A DNA stretch of 64,000 nucleotides from CAMDTE01 sp034679985 (GCA_034679985.1 JAXITR010000002.1:31655-95654); one strand, 5' to 3'. Shown: positions 33,599-42,076, numbered from the stretch's first letter. The notes: generated by a model not told the origin, from the sequence alone. Numbers and translations are program-made.

Positions 33599-33859
33599 TT
33601 AGGCTTCGAACGGCTGTACCGATACAAAAGACTTGTTGTCTGCCTTTTTGCGGTATACCACCAAACCGTCCACTAGTGCGAACAAAGTATGGTCTTTTCC
33701 GATGCCCACGTTTTGTCCGGGGTGGTGCTGGGTGCCGCGTTGGCGCACGATGATGTTGCCGGCAGTGGCTGGTTGGCCGCCGTAAATCTTGATGCCCAAT
33801 CGCTTGCTGTGGGATTCGCGTCCGTTCTTAGAACTACCGACGCCCTTCTTGTGTGCCAT
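33599..33859 (-). CDS. rpmA: 50S ribosomal protein L27 (bL27)
   Basis: An 86-residue basic ribosomal protein near the peptidyl transferase centre. The N-terminus MAHKKGVGSSKNGRESHSKR is the conserved bL27 start without the cleavable extension found in Firmicutes, and GIKIYGGQPATAGNIIVRQR follows. It lies 23 bases after rplU in the normal rplU-rpmA order and is followed by a terminator. Confidence 0.98.
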   Translation of the reverse strand: MAHKKGVGSSKNGRESHSKRLGIKIYGGQPATAGNIIVRQRGTQHHPGQNVGIGKDHTLFALVDGLVVYRKKADNKSFVSVQPFEA

Positions 33860-33882
33860 GGATCTGCGGAGGGATTAAATGA

Positions 33883-34254
33883 TTATTCAGCAGCGGCCTC
33901 AGCGGCTTCTGCTTTTTTCGTTGTTTTCTTTTTAGGAGCGCTTCCGGCACCAATGCCCGTGATGAGCAATTGGGTCAAGTACTGGCGGTGACCGTTTTTC
34001 TTGGTGTAGCCTTTGCGGCGCTTCTTTTTGAAGACGATTACTTTATCGCCTTTCAGGTGCTGCAGAACTTGTGCTTCTACGGCAACACCTTCGATAACTG
34101 GGGCGCCAACGGTTACGGTACCGTTATCGTCGGTCAAAAGAACCTTATCAAAAGATACGGTTGCTCCTTCTTCCGACGCCAAACGGTTGACGTACACGCG
34201 CTGATCTTTTTGCACTTTGTACTGCAGCCCTGCTATGTCAACAATTGCGTACAT
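33883..34254 (-). CDS. rplU: 50S ribosomal protein L21 (bL21)
   Basis: A 123-residue 50S protein. It starts MYAIVDIAGLQYKVQKDQRV and has the basic KVIVFKKKRRKGYTKKNGHR near residue 75. The last ~20 residues (KKKTTKKAEAAEAAAE) are an Ala/Glu/Lys-rich tail, a common extension in Bacteroidota. ATG 34254 gives the family start; the open frame upstream is not conserved. The -7 box TACATTTG lies 25 bases upstream. Confidence 0.97.
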   Translation of the reverse strand: MYAIVDIAGLQYKVQKDQRVYVNRLASEEGATVSFDKVLLTDDNGTVTVGAPVIEGVAVEAQVLQHLKGDKVIVFKKKRRKGYTKKNGHRQYLTQLLITGIGAGSAPKKKTTKKAEAAEAAAE

Positions 34255-34279
34255 GATTCTTGGGTTTCTTATAGGGCTG

Positions 34280-34287
34280 CAAATGTA
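34280..34287 (-). promoter_or_regulatory. TAnnTTTG -7 box for rplU-rpmA
   Basis: TACATTTG on the minus strand, 25 bases before the rplU ATG, giving a short leader of about 15-20 bases. Confidence 0.6.
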
Positions 34288-34544
34288 CAAAAAGAATTTG
34301 AATCAAATACCGCTGCACCCGAATATCGATAGGAATCTACTTTGCCCTGTAGATGTGCTCGCCCCAATTGGGTGCTTATGCACAGCGGCAGGGTTGCGAA
34401 TTTCGCGCTAAACCGGGTCGATCCCAAACAAAAAGGACTCAAGAACATTCTCCCGGTTGGAAAAATCATTAAATTCGTGGCCCCTCGTAAGAAAAGCGCA
34501 CGCGCAGCATCCCATGAGGTAAACGTATTAGAAACCCAAATTCC
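34288..34544. other. Intergenic region between rplU and the M16 gene pair
   Basis: About 255 bases with no recognisable gene. A TACTTTG element (one base short of TAnnTTTG) ends near 34344 on the plus strand and may be the promoter of the M16 pair, which would give a leader of about 200 bases. An imperfect AACCGGG...CCCGGTT pair flanks a 36-base loop in the second half. An open frame (34342-34548) crosses the region but resembles no protein I know and overlaps the M16 start. No known riboswitch is apparent. Confidence 0.4.
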
Positions 34545-35873
34545 ATGAAAAAATCATTGCTGTTTGGCGCACTCCTGGCTGCCTTGCCTCTGGCACAGGC
34601 CCAAAAGACGCAAATTGCCTTTGAGGAATACGACCTGCCCAACGGCATGCACGTGATCCTCCACCAAGACCCCACCACCCCCATCGTGGCGGTTTCGGTC
34701 CTGTACCACGTCGGTTCCAAAAACGAGGTCCCCGGACGCACCGGTTTTGCTCACTTTTTTGAGCATCTGTTGTTCGAAGGAACCGAAAACATTGAGCGCG
34801 GCGAGTACATGAAGCTCATTCAGGCCAACGGCGGCGCCCTCAACGCCAACACCAGCCAAGACCGCACGTACTATTACGAGATCCTGCCGTCCAATCAATT
34901 GGAATTGGGCCTTTGGATGGAAGCGGAGCGCATGTTGCATGCCAAAATTGATCTCGACGGTGTGGAGACGCAACGCCAAGTGGTTAAAGAAGAAAAGCGT
35001 CTGCGCGTAGACAACCAACCTTACGGTTCGTTCACTACGGAAATGTTCAAGCGTGCCTTCACCAAGCACCCGTACAACTGGGTTCCCATCGGATCCATGG
35101 AGGATCTGAACGCGGCACAGCTGAGCGAATTCATTGATTTCTACAAGCGTTTTTACGTACCCAACAACGCTACTTTGAGCATCGCGGGTGATTTTGACCC
35201 CGCTCAGGCGAAGGCATGGATTGCCAAGTACTTCACGGACATCCCGAGCGGTGCCCAAGTGGTACAGCCCAACGTGCAAGATCCGCTGGCTGCAGCCGTG
35301 GTGGATACGGTGTACGACAACATCCAGATTCCTGCTGTTTTTGCCGGCTACCGCATGCCGGGCGAAACGCACCCGGACGCCTACGCCATGCAAATGCTGA
35401 CGTCTGTTTTGTCCAGCGGCAAGTCTTCCCGCCTCACCAAGCGCATGGTGGACGAAGACCGCAGTGCACTTCAGGTTCAAGCGTTTCCTTTTGCCTTGGA
35501 GCAAAATGGGGTATTCATCGCCTTGGCCTTGGCCAACGGTGAGAACACCACCGGCGCGCTGCTGACCACCATCGAGGAAGAAATTGCAAAGCTTCAAAAA
35601 GACCTCATCAGCGAGACGGAGTTTGCAAAAGTGCTCAACAAAATTGAAGCCGATTTTGTGACCAGCAACGGTTCCGTAGCCGGCATTGCAGAAAGTTTGG
35701 CCAACTACCACGTTTACTACGGGGATGCCAACCTGATCAATACCGAAATCGAGCGTTACCGCAAAGTAACCCCGGAAGACATCCGCCGCGTGGCGCAAAC
35801 CTACCTCGTTTCTTCTAACCGCGTGGTGCTGCATTACTTGCCCAAGCCCACTGCACAATCTGTAGTTGAATAA
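34545..35873 (+). CDS. Secreted M16-family zinc metallopeptidase, catalytic subunit
   Basis: A 442-residue peptidase with a signal peptide (MKKSLLFGALLAALPLAQA) and an intact inverted zinc motif HFFEH at residues 70-74, followed by GTENIERGEYMKLIQANGGA and the downstream glutamates of QVVKEEKRLR. It should act in the periplasm. It stands one base before a longer M16 gene whose product lacks the zinc motif. Such pairs form heterodimers in which one chain is catalytic and the other helps bind substrate, as in PqqF/YmxG-like and mitochondrial processing peptidases. Confidence 0.93.
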   Translation: MKKSLLFGALLAALPLAQAQKTQIAFEEYDLPNGMHVILHQDPTTPIVAVSVLYHVGSKNEVPGRTGFAHFFEHLLFEGTENIERGEYMKLIQANGGALNANTSQDRTYYYEILPSNQLELGLWMEAERMLHAKIDLDGVETQRQVVKEEKRLRVDNQPYGSFTTEMFKRAFTKHPYNWVPIGSMEDLNAAQLSEFIDFYKRFYVPNNATLSIAGDFDPAQAKAWIAKYFTDIPSGAQVVQPNVQDPLAAAVVDTVYDNIQIPAVFAGYRMPGETHPDAYAMQMLTSVLSSGKSSRLTKRMVDEDRSALQVQAFPFALEQNGVFIALALANGENTTGALLTTIEEEIAKLQKDLISETEFAKVLNKIEADFVTSNGSVAGIAESLANYHVYYGDANLINTEIERYRKVTPEDIRRVAQTYLVSSNRVVLHYLPKPTAQSVVE

Positions 35874-35874
35874 G

Positions 35875-37941
35875 ATGAAAAAAGCACTTTTCCTTTTGGG
35901 TCTGGCCTTGTCGGCTTGGACCCTCGGTGCCCAGCCTTTGGACCGCGGCGTTCGCCCACAACCGGCAGCGCCCCGCACGCCGTCCATTGCAGCGTACGAG
36001 AAAATGACGTTGAAGAACGGATTGACGGTGGTGGTGGTGGAGAACCACAAATTGCCGCGGATGTCCGTGAGCCTCTCCTTGGACATGAACGGTGTTCGCG
36101 AAGGAGACAAGGCCGGATACGTGGAGTTGATGGGGCAAATGCTGTCTGAAGGCACCACCACCCGCACGAAAACCCAATTGGACGAACAAGTGGATTTCAT
36201 CGGCGCTCGTTTGAGCACCAGTGCCTTCAATGTTTCGGTGTCCGGATTGAGCAAGTACAGCGCGAACTTGTACGAATTGGTTGCCGACGTCGCCCTGCAT
36301 CCCTCTTTCCCGGAGGCTGCATTCGACAAGCTGAAAAAGCGGACCCTTTCCGGTTTGAAGGCAGACAAGGACGACCCCAGCGCCATTCAGGCACGTGTTT
36401 CCAATGCTTTGTTGTACGGCACCAACACGCCCCAGGGAGAGATGATGACCGAATCGACGGTCAACAAAGTCGCCTTGGACGATTGCAAAAGCTTCTACAG
36501 CCAAGTATGGGTGCCCAACCACGCCATTCTCTTGGTGGTGGGCGATTGCAAGGCCAAGGACGTGTTCAAAGCCGCCAAAAAAACCTTTGAAAAGTCTTGG
36601 CCCGCCGGAACCGTTCCTGCAAAACCCACCTACGAACACCCCGTGCAAACCAAGTCGTTCATCGCCTTGGTAAACCGCGAAGCATCGGTACAGTCCAACA
36701 TTCAGTTGGCCAACTTGATTGATTTAAAGCCTGGTGATGCTGATTTGGAGGCAGTACGCGTGATGAACAACATCTTGGGCGGCGGTTCCGACGGTCGTTT
36801 GTTCCAAAATTTGCGCGAAGACAAGGCCTACACCTACGGCGCGTACTCTTCTTTTGGAACCGGTAAGGAAAAGCAAATCTTTGAGGCCTCTGGTGAAGTT
36901 CGCAACGCCGTTACGGACTCTTCCGTGGAGCAGTTCTTGTTGGAATTGAACCGCATCCGCACCGAGTTGGTCAGCGAAACAGATCTGCGCAATGCCAAGC
37001 AAGCGTTGGCCGGCAGCTTTGGTCGTTCCTTGGAAGGCCCGGGCGCAGTGGCCTCGTTTGCCATCAACACCTTGAAGTACAACCTTTCCGCAGATTACTA
37101 CAACCAATACCTGAATCGCTTGCAAGCGGTTACCGCGGAGGACGTGCGCCGCGCAGCCCAGAAGTATATTCAGCCAAATAAAATGGTGGTGTCCATCGTG
37201 GGCAAGGCGTCGGAAGTTGCTGCTGGCCTGGAGCGCTTGGGCGAAGTGCGTTATTTCGACGACCTCGCACAACCCGCAGAACGTCCCAACATCCCCATTC
37301 CCGAGGGCGTTACGGCAGCCTCCGTGGTCAATCAGTACCTAGCAGCCATTGGCGGTCAAAAAGCCATTGCGAGCGTCAAAGACCTGACCCTGGAAATGGT
37401 GGCTGAAATTCAAGGCGTCAAGATCGAAACCAAAGACGTATACAAGCTGCCAAACATGCACTACGAAGGCCAATTCTCGCCGATGGGCAAGGAGGAAACC
37501 TTCTTCGACGGCAAGAAAGGACGCATTGTACGCAACGGTGCCAAGCAACCTGTTACGGACGAGGACCTGGATGCCATGCGTAAGGACGCTAATTACTTTG
37601 AGGAGTTGAAGTGGTTAACCGCAGCGGTGCCCCTACAACTGGCGCCCACCTTCTCTTCCATGAGCGGAGAATCGTGCTACGCTCTTACCGTAACCCAAGG
37701 CACCCAAGTGCAGACGCATTACTTCTCCGTGAAGAGCGGTTTGCGTGTTGCTACTTCTACACCCGTTGGCGAAGGGGAGAAGGCTACGGTACAGACCGTG
37801 AACTACGGTGATTACCGCGCTGTAGGTGGGGTATTGTTTCCGCATTCGGTTGTACTCCCTATTGGCCCCGGCATGAACTTGGAGTTCAAAGCGGTCAACC
37901 TCACGGTCAACACCAACGTAGCGGATACGTTCTTCAAGTAA
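35875..37941 (+). CDS. Secreted M16-family peptidase-like protein, non-catalytic partner with C-terminal extension
   Basis: A 688-residue exported protein. The signal peptide is MKKALFLLGLALSAWTLGA. The M16 fold begins at EKMTLKNGLTVVVVENHKLP, but where the zinc motif should be the sequence reads GYVELMGQML, so both zinc histidines are missing. The second M16 half carries ILGGGSDGRLFQNLREDKAY near residue 300, a conserved R/Y block used for substrate binding. Residues about 470-688 form an extra C-terminal domain (AIGGQKAIASVKDLTLEM) of the outer-membrane lipoprotein-sorting-like type seen after M16 domains in Bacteroidota. The upstream in-frame TTG at 35866 lies in the previous gene; ATG 35875 follows that gene by one base. 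Confidence 0.9.
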   Translation: MKKALFLLGLALSAWTLGAQPLDRGVRPQPAAPRTPSIAAYEKMTLKNGLTVVVVENHKLPRMSVSLSLDMNGVREGDKAGYVELMGQMLSEGTTTRTKTQLDEQVDFIGARLSTSAFNVSVSGLSKYSANLYELVADVALHPSFPEAAFDKLKKRTLSGLKADKDDPSAIQARVSNALLYGTNTPQGEMMTESTVNKVALDDCKSFYSQVWVPNHAILLVVGDCKAKDVFKAAKKTFEKSWPAGTVPAKPTYEHPVQTKSFIALVNREASVQSNIQLANLIDLKPGDADLEAVRVMNNILGGGSDGRLFQNLREDKAYTYGAYSSFGTGKEKQIFEASGEVRNAVTDSSVEQFLLELNRIRTELVSETDLRNAKQALAGSFGRSLEGPGAVASFAINTLKYNLSADYYNQYLNRLQAVTAEDVRRAAQKYIQPNKMVVSIVGKASEVAAGLERLGEVRYFDDLAQPAERPNIPIPEGVTAASVVNQYLAAIGGQKAIASVKDLTLEMVAEIQGVKIETKDVYKLPNMHYEGQFSPMGKEETFFDGKKGRIVRNGAKQPVTDEDLDAMRKDANYFEELKWLTAAVPLQLAPTFSSMSGESCYALTVTQGTQVQTHYFSVKSGLRVATSTPVGEGEKATVQTVNYGDYRAVGGVLFPHSVVLPIGPGMNLEFKAVNLTVNTNVADTFFK

Positions 37942-37985
37942 GGATTGAATTGATCAGCGCATTTCAGCGCTGTGATTGCCCAACA

Positions 37986-38025
37986 AACAGGGCCGTCCCC
38001 ACCGGGGACGGCCCTGTTTAATTTT
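37986..38025. terminator. Bidirectional terminator between the M16 pair and eamA
   Basis: AACAGGGCCGTCCCC and GGGGACGGCCCTGTT form a perfect 15-bp stem with an ACC loop, followed on the plus strand by TAATTTT. The A/T-rich flank on the other side lets it serve the convergent gene as well. Confidence 0.9.
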
Positions 38026-38046
38026 GGCCCCAAGCACCCCCTGGCG

Positions 38047-38946
38047 CTATTCCTTGCTCTGCCTCGCCCGTGCATTTACCAAATAGACCCCAAATAATAT
38101 GGTGCCCAGTCCAACCGCGTGGTGCACGTGCAGTACTTCGCCCATGGACAATCCCCAAAGCAAGGCTACCCCGGGAACCAGGTACGTGGTACTGGCAGCG
38201 AAAATTGGGCTGGTAATGGAAATTAAGTAGTTGAACGCCATGATGGCACCTGCGGTCCCCACAACGCCTAAAAAGGCAAGGTACCCCAAGACTTCCCCGG
38301 CCTCCGGATTCGTGGCCACTCGGTGAACAAAGTCACCACTCAGCAGCAAGCCCAGGGCAGGAATCCCGGCCACTACGAATGCCCACAGGGTCAAAGCCAC
38401 CGGATGCGCATGAGGAAGTTTGAATCCAATAAAATTGATGGACAGACCGTAGCACATGGAACTTGCCGCCGCCAGCAAAACATAGGCCCAAGCACCGGGT
38501 TGCGCCTCCGCTGCGGTTGCCTGCCCACCCACCAGCAAGGCGGCACCCGCAAAGCCCACGGCGACCCCCAGGGCCTGTTTGCGTCGGAGTGTTTTTCCAA
38601 AAAACAGCAATCCAAAGAGCAATGTAAACAAAGGAGTCAAAGAATTGGTAATCCCCACCAGCCCCGACGGGATGTGCGATACGGCAATGGGGAACAATAC
38701 ATACGGCAAACCATTGCCCAAGAAGCCCACCACCAGGTAAGCAGCCCATTCTTTGCGCGGGGGCAGCACCCGAACGTACTTCCAACCCACCACCAAGCAA
38801 AACAGCAGGGCATAAACGATGCGAATGGCTCCAACCTGGTGTGGCTCAAACACAGAGAGGCCCTTTTTCATCAACAAAAAAGAAGAGCCCCACAGGGCCA
38901 CCAAAGCAACAAAGATTACCCAGGCACGAACGGAATTTTCTTTCAT
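38047..38946 (-). CDS. EamA/DMT-family permease
   Basis: A 299-residue inner-membrane protein with ten predicted transmembrane segments arranged as two EamA repeats. The first begins WVIFVALVALWGSSFLLMKK with FEPHQVGAIRIVYALLF; the second begins YVLLAAASSMCYGLSINFIG and ends FAASTTYLVPGVALLWGLSM. Members export metabolites such as amino acids or nucleotides; the substrate is not predictable. ATG 38946 gives the correct first helix, and a TAnnTTTG box lies seven bases upstream. The last residues are a short polar tail. Confidence 0.9.
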   Translation of the reverse strand: MKENSVRAWVIFVALVALWGSSFLLMKKGLSVFEPHQVGAIRIVYALLFCLVVGWKYVRVLPPRKEWAAYLVVGFLGNGLPYVLFPIAVSHIPSGLVGITNSLTPLFTLLFGLLFFGKTLRRKQALGVAVGFAGAALLVGGQATAAEAQPGAWAYVLLAAASSMCYGLSINFIGFKLPHAHPVALTLWAFVVAGIPALGLLLSGDFVHRVATNPEAGEVLGYLAFLGVVGTAGAIMAFNYLISITSPIFAASTTYLVPGVALLWGLSMGEVLHVHHAVGLGTILFGVYLVNARARQSKE

Positions 38947-38953
38947 CGGACCG

Positions 38954-38961
38954 CAAAGGTA
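38954..38961 (-). promoter_or_regulatory. TAnnTTTG -7 box for eamA
   Basis: TACCTTTG on the minus strand, seven bases before the ATG at 38946. Three bases separate it from the oppositely facing ctaA box, so the two make a perfect palindrome. Confidence 0.7.
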
Positions 38962-38964
38962 CTC

Positions 38965-38972
38965 TACCTTTG
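38965..38972 (+). promoter_or_regulatory. TAnnTTTG -7 box for ctaA
   Basis: TACCTTTG lies exactly four bases before the GTG start of ctaA, implying a leaderless transcript. Confidence 0.7.
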
Positions 38973-38976
38973 CCTC

Positions 38977-40065
38977 GTGGCCTCTGAACCTACCCCTCGC
39001 TGGACCTTTATTCTGCGGAGCTTCCTCCGACTGTCCTTGGCATTGACGCTCCTGGTTATTCTTGCCGGCAGCGTAGTTCGGATGACCGGATCTGGCATGG
39101 GTTGCCCAGACTGGCCCCGGTGTTTTGGCCAAACCATACCGCCCACCCGAATGGACCAGGTGCTCTGGAACCCATTGCAGATGTATTCGGAAGGGCAGAT
39201 GGTCCTCCACCAAGACACCCTCTGGACGGCGAACAGCGCTACCCAACCGCAGCCCCTATTCAACCGCGCCCAGTGGTCCGCGTACACCAAGCACAACTAC
39301 GCCACCTTTGTGCCCGCACACACCTGGATCGAGTTCATCAACAGGCTCCTGGGTGCAGCACTCGGGATCCCGGTATTTTTGGCTTTTGTATGGTCGATTT
39401 CCCGTTTTCGAGCGCACCGGAAGTGGGTTGCAGCTTTGGGCCTAGGACTGGTTCTGCTGCTTTTTGAAGCTTGGCTGGGTAAGGTAGTGGTGGACGGCAA
39501 CCTGGTTCCGCACCACATTACCTACCATTTGTTGGGCGCCTTTGGTTTGCTGGCCGTTTTTACGGCCGTGCACCGAAGCGTTTCCACGGAGGCGGAAGCC
39601 CATTCGTGGTTCTTTGAAGAACAGTCGCGCAGCGAGCAAACCGAGTCTGCGGGCAAATGGCTGGCGCTATTTGCCGTACTTCTGCTGGTGCAGATTGGCA
39701 CCGGAGCACTGGTTCGCGAGTCCGTGGACGGATTGCGAGCGGCCACAGGTACGGCGTTGTCCAGCCAATTGACTTCGTTGGTGTACGTTCACCGGACCTA
39801 TTCCATACTCCTGGTAGGTTTGACGTTCTACATGTTGCGCAAAACCGACGGTTTAGCCGGTATTCGTGCCCGTGTTGGTCTGATGACGGGATTGGCCTTG
39901 GCGGAAACCGCCTTGGGCGCGGTCCTGTACTACTTCAATATTCCGCAGAGTCTGCAGCCGTTGCATTTACTATTCTCGGCTTTTCTCTTCGTCTTGGTGG
40001 TGGACGCCGCGGTACTGGCATTTCTGCAAGTGCGTTCGCACAAGCGCCTATCTGCTGGTGCATGA
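38977..40065 (+). CDS. ctaA: Heme A synthase (CtaA/COX15 family)
   Basis: A 362-residue inner-membrane enzyme that oxidises heme O to heme A for cytochrome aa3 oxidases. Family segments are LVILAGSVVRMTGSGMGCPDWPRCFGQTIPPT at the first helix and loop (only partly quoted in other fields), WIEFINRLLGAALGIPVF with the heme-ligand region, GNLVPHHITYHLLGA with conserved histidines, and VYVHRTYSILLVGLT. There are about eight transmembrane helices. The frame is open for 218 codons upstream across the antisense of eamA; GTG 38977 is chosen since the protein then starts just before its first helix and four bases after a TAnnTTTG box. Confidence 0.92.
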   Translation: MASEPTPRWTFILRSFLRLSLALTLLVILAGSVVRMTGSGMGCPDWPRCFGQTIPPTRMDQVLWNPLQMYSEGQMVLHQDTLWTANSATQPQPLFNRAQWSAYTKHNYATFVPAHTWIEFINRLLGAALGIPVFLAFVWSISRFRAHRKWVAALGLGLVLLLFEAWLGKVVVDGNLVPHHITYHLLGAFGLLAVFTAVHRSVSTEAEAHSWFFEEQSRSEQTESAGKWLALFAVLLLVQIGTGALVRESVDGLRAATGTALSSQLTSLVYVHRTYSILLVGLTFYMLRKTDGLAGIRARVGLMTGLALAETALGAVLYYFNIPQSLQPLHLLFSAFLFVLVVDAAVLAFLQVRSHKRLSAGA

Positions 40066-40083
40066 GGAACGATTCCGAACAAC

Positions 40084-40140
40084 TTCTGCACAAAGAGCGA
40101 TTCCGCTCAACTACTCTTTGAGGAGCGGAATTCCACCCAG
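40084..40140 (+). other. Inverted repeat after ctaA
   Basis: ATTCCGCTC and GAGCGGAAT form a 9-bp stem around a 14-base loop between the convergent ctaA and gldD genes. There is no clear T-run on either side, so it is only a weak terminator candidate. Confidence 0.35.
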
Positions 40141-40164
40141 GATCACCGCCCTCACTTCATTCCT

Positions 40165-40773
40165 TCATTTCCCAACCTTCCAGCGTGCCGTCTCCATCAA
40201 ACGGATGACTTCCGCTTGCAGGAAAGCGTTTACGGGTGCTAGGGAATCTGCATTGGGCTTGGCCAGCACGTAAACGGACCCGCGAAGGAAATGGTTGGTG
40301 CTGTCCGTGATGAAAAATTGACACGGGGTAGCCGTATTGCCCTGGAATTGGTACAAAATTCCGTGTACCCGGCGCTCGGGGTCCGAATAAAGTTTCTCCT
40401 TGATTCCTTGGGCCACAACATCGTGTTTGAAGGCCAACTGATGCGCGTCGTCCAGCAACTTGGGCAATTGATCGCCGACGGCAACGTAACTCAACTGAAT
40501 TTCAGCACCTAATTGGGGAAACGACACGGTTCCCCAGCCTTTGTCGGCATTCACCGTTTTCCACACGGCTGATTTGTTGGTGCGGAAATCTACCCGAAAT
40601 CCGTCGTGCGCTTCAAAGGCAACGGAGGCAGTGTCCGGGAGTGCGATTTCAAAATATCCTTTGGGCTTGGGCAATTCGGCGGCAGACGGCCGTACCGACG
40701 ACCACCAAAAGAACAATCCCCCGGCAGCTAATGCGCCCACCGTAAGCACCAAACGCGCCTTCCTATTCAACAT
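40165..40773 (-). CDS. gldD: Gliding motility protein GldD, without lipobox cysteine
   Basis: A 202-residue GldD homologue; GldD is needed for gliding and type IX secretion in Flavobacterium. The hallmark segments PKPKGYFEIALPD, VHGILYQFQGNTATPCQFFI and TDSTNHFLRGSVYVLAKPN are all present. In known GldD the N-terminus is a lipoprotein signal; here it is a hydrophobic segment (LVLTVGALAAGGLFFWWSS) with no cysteine, so the protein is probably anchored by an N-terminal helix. Its start overlaps the end of gldE by 11 bases, keeping the conserved mutY-ssb-gldE-gldD order. Confidence 0.92.
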   Translation of the reverse strand: MLNRKARLVLTVGALAAGGLFFWWSSVRPSAAELPKPKGYFEIALPDTASVAFEAHDGFRVDFRTNKSAVWKTVNADKGWGTVSFPQLGAEIQLSYVAVGDQLPKLLDDAHQLAFKHDVVAQGIKEKLYSDPERRVHGILYQFQGNTATPCQFFITDSTNHFLRGSVYVLAKPNADSLAPVNAFLQAEVIRLMETARWKVGK

Positions 40774-42049
40774 CTCGGTCCAATTCTACTTTAACGCGCA
40801 CAATCCGTCGTTTGTCCACGGCCTCCACGGTTAGGATGAGCCCGCCCACTTGCGCTTGATACCCTTTTGTGGGCAGGTGGCCGGTGGCATTCTGCAGCAG
40901 CAAACCGGCTAAAGATTCTGCTTCACCCCGCCAATCGTCCAATCGGTCCGACGGCAGTCCCAATACGCGAACCACGTCATTCAGAGGTGTTCTACCTTCA
41001 AAAACAACGGTGCGCTCGTCCAAACGCGAGTAGGGAAATTCCTCCTCGTCGAATTCATCTTCAATTTCGCCGATGATTTCTTCCATCACGTCCTCCAGGG
41101 TAACCAAACCAGACGTTCCTCCGTACTCGTCCACCACCAAGGCCATGTGCATTTTCTTGGTCTGAAATTCGCGCAACAAATCGTCGATTTTCATGCCCTC
41201 CGGAACAAAAAGAATCTTGCGCACCAAGCTCCGCCAAGCAAAATCGGTTTCAGCACCCAAATAGGGCAGCAGATCTTTGGTGTGCAGGATGCCCACTATT
41301 TCGTCCAGTGACTTGCCTTGCACGGGAAAACGCGAATAACCATGATCCACAACGGCCTGCAGGACTTCCGAAAAGGTCCATTCTGAGCGAACCACCACCA
41401 TGTTGCCGCGCTGGGCCATGATCTGATTGGCAGACACCCCTCCGAAGCGAACAATGCCCCGGAGCCATTGGTTTTCCTGTGTTTGTTCTTTTCCAGATGT
41501 CGTAATATCCAAGGCGTTTTCGAGGTCGTCCACGGAAAGCGTTCCGTTTTTCTTAGCTTCTCCAAACCACTGTCCGGTAGCCATCAGCGGAGAGGTTAGC
41601 GGCGTGAGAGCCGAGAAAAGAGCACTTAAAGGAGCCACCATGCGCCGGGCGGTAGCCAAAGGATGGGCGGATCCTACGCTCTTGGGCAAAATCTCCCCGA
41701 ACGTTAAAATCAAGGCCGTTACTCCAACAATCTCCAAGAGGCCGACGGTCCACGCGTCCAGGTGGGGTGCAGCAAAACTCTGGAGCAGCCAGGTAGACAA
41801 AAGGGCCAAGGCCAAATTGAACGAATTATTGAGCACCAAAAGGGTTGCCAATAACTTTTCCGGGTGATTCAACAAAACATGAATTCGTTGATCGTCAGCG
41901 CGCACACTTTCGCGTACATCGTTGCGCATACGGGGATCCAACGAAAAGAAGGCAACCTCACTTGCTGAGGCGAACGCAGAGCCAATTAAGAGTATGCCGA
42001 GCGCGATTAGGCCAACGAGCAGCGGGAGCGGGGAAGGGTCAGGGTCCAA
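40763..42049 (-). CDS. gldE: Gliding motility-associated CNNM/CorC-type membrane protein GldE
   Basis: A 428-residue membrane protein. The N-terminal DUF21/CNNM domain has about three to four helices (LLVGLIALGILLIGSAF, then LLATLLVLNNSFNLALALL, then FGEILPKSVGSAHPL). Two CBS domains follow (IMAQRGNMVVVRSEWTF, then LVRKILFVPEGMKIDDLL) with MALVVDEYGGTSGLVTLEDV, and a C-terminal CorC/HlyC domain (TPLNDVVRVLGLPSDRL). GldE partners GldD in gliding motility. No ATG or GTG exists near the start: an in-frame TGA lies seven codons upstream and the first usable codon is TTG at 42049, an unusual start. Confidence 0.93.
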   Translation of the reverse strand: MDPDPSPLPLLVGLIALGILLIGSAFASASEVAFFSLDPRMRNDVRESVRADDQRIHVLLNHPEKLLATLLVLNNSFNLALALLSTWLLQSFAAPHLDAWTVGLLEIVGVTALILTFGEILPKSVGSAHPLATARRMVAPLSALFSALTPLTSPLMATGQWFGEAKKNGTLSVDDLENALDITTSGKEQTQENQWLRGIVRFGGVSANQIMAQRGNMVVVRSEWTFSEVLQAVVDHGYSRFPVQGKSLDEIVGILHTKDLLPYLGAETDFAWRSLVRKILFVPEGMKIDDLLREFQTKKMHMALVVDEYGGTSGLVTLEDVMEEIIGEIEDEFDEEEFPYSRLDERTVVFEGRTPLNDVVRVLGLPSDRLDDWRGEAESLAGLLLQNATGHLPTKGYQAQVGGLILTVEAVDKRRIVRVKVELDRDVE

Positions 42050-42076
42050 GGAGGGGGTATTGGTTCACACAAGGGA

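Noticed and set aside
34342..34548. A 68-codon plus-strand frame before the M16 pair
   Set aside because: It overlaps the M16 start, has no signal or domain and no promoter spacing that fits; more likely leader sequence.
34554..36386. Long minus-strand frame of 610 codons opposite the M16 pair
   Set aside because: It is the mirror of two clear peptidase genes; its composition (His, Val, Gln, Arg rich) is typical of antisense shadows in GC-rich DNA.
38323..38976. Upstream extension of the ctaA frame (218 codons)
   Set aside because: It runs antisense through eamA, resembles no protein and would place a long hydrophilic segment before the first CtaA helix. The GTG at 38977 is supported by family sequence and promoter.
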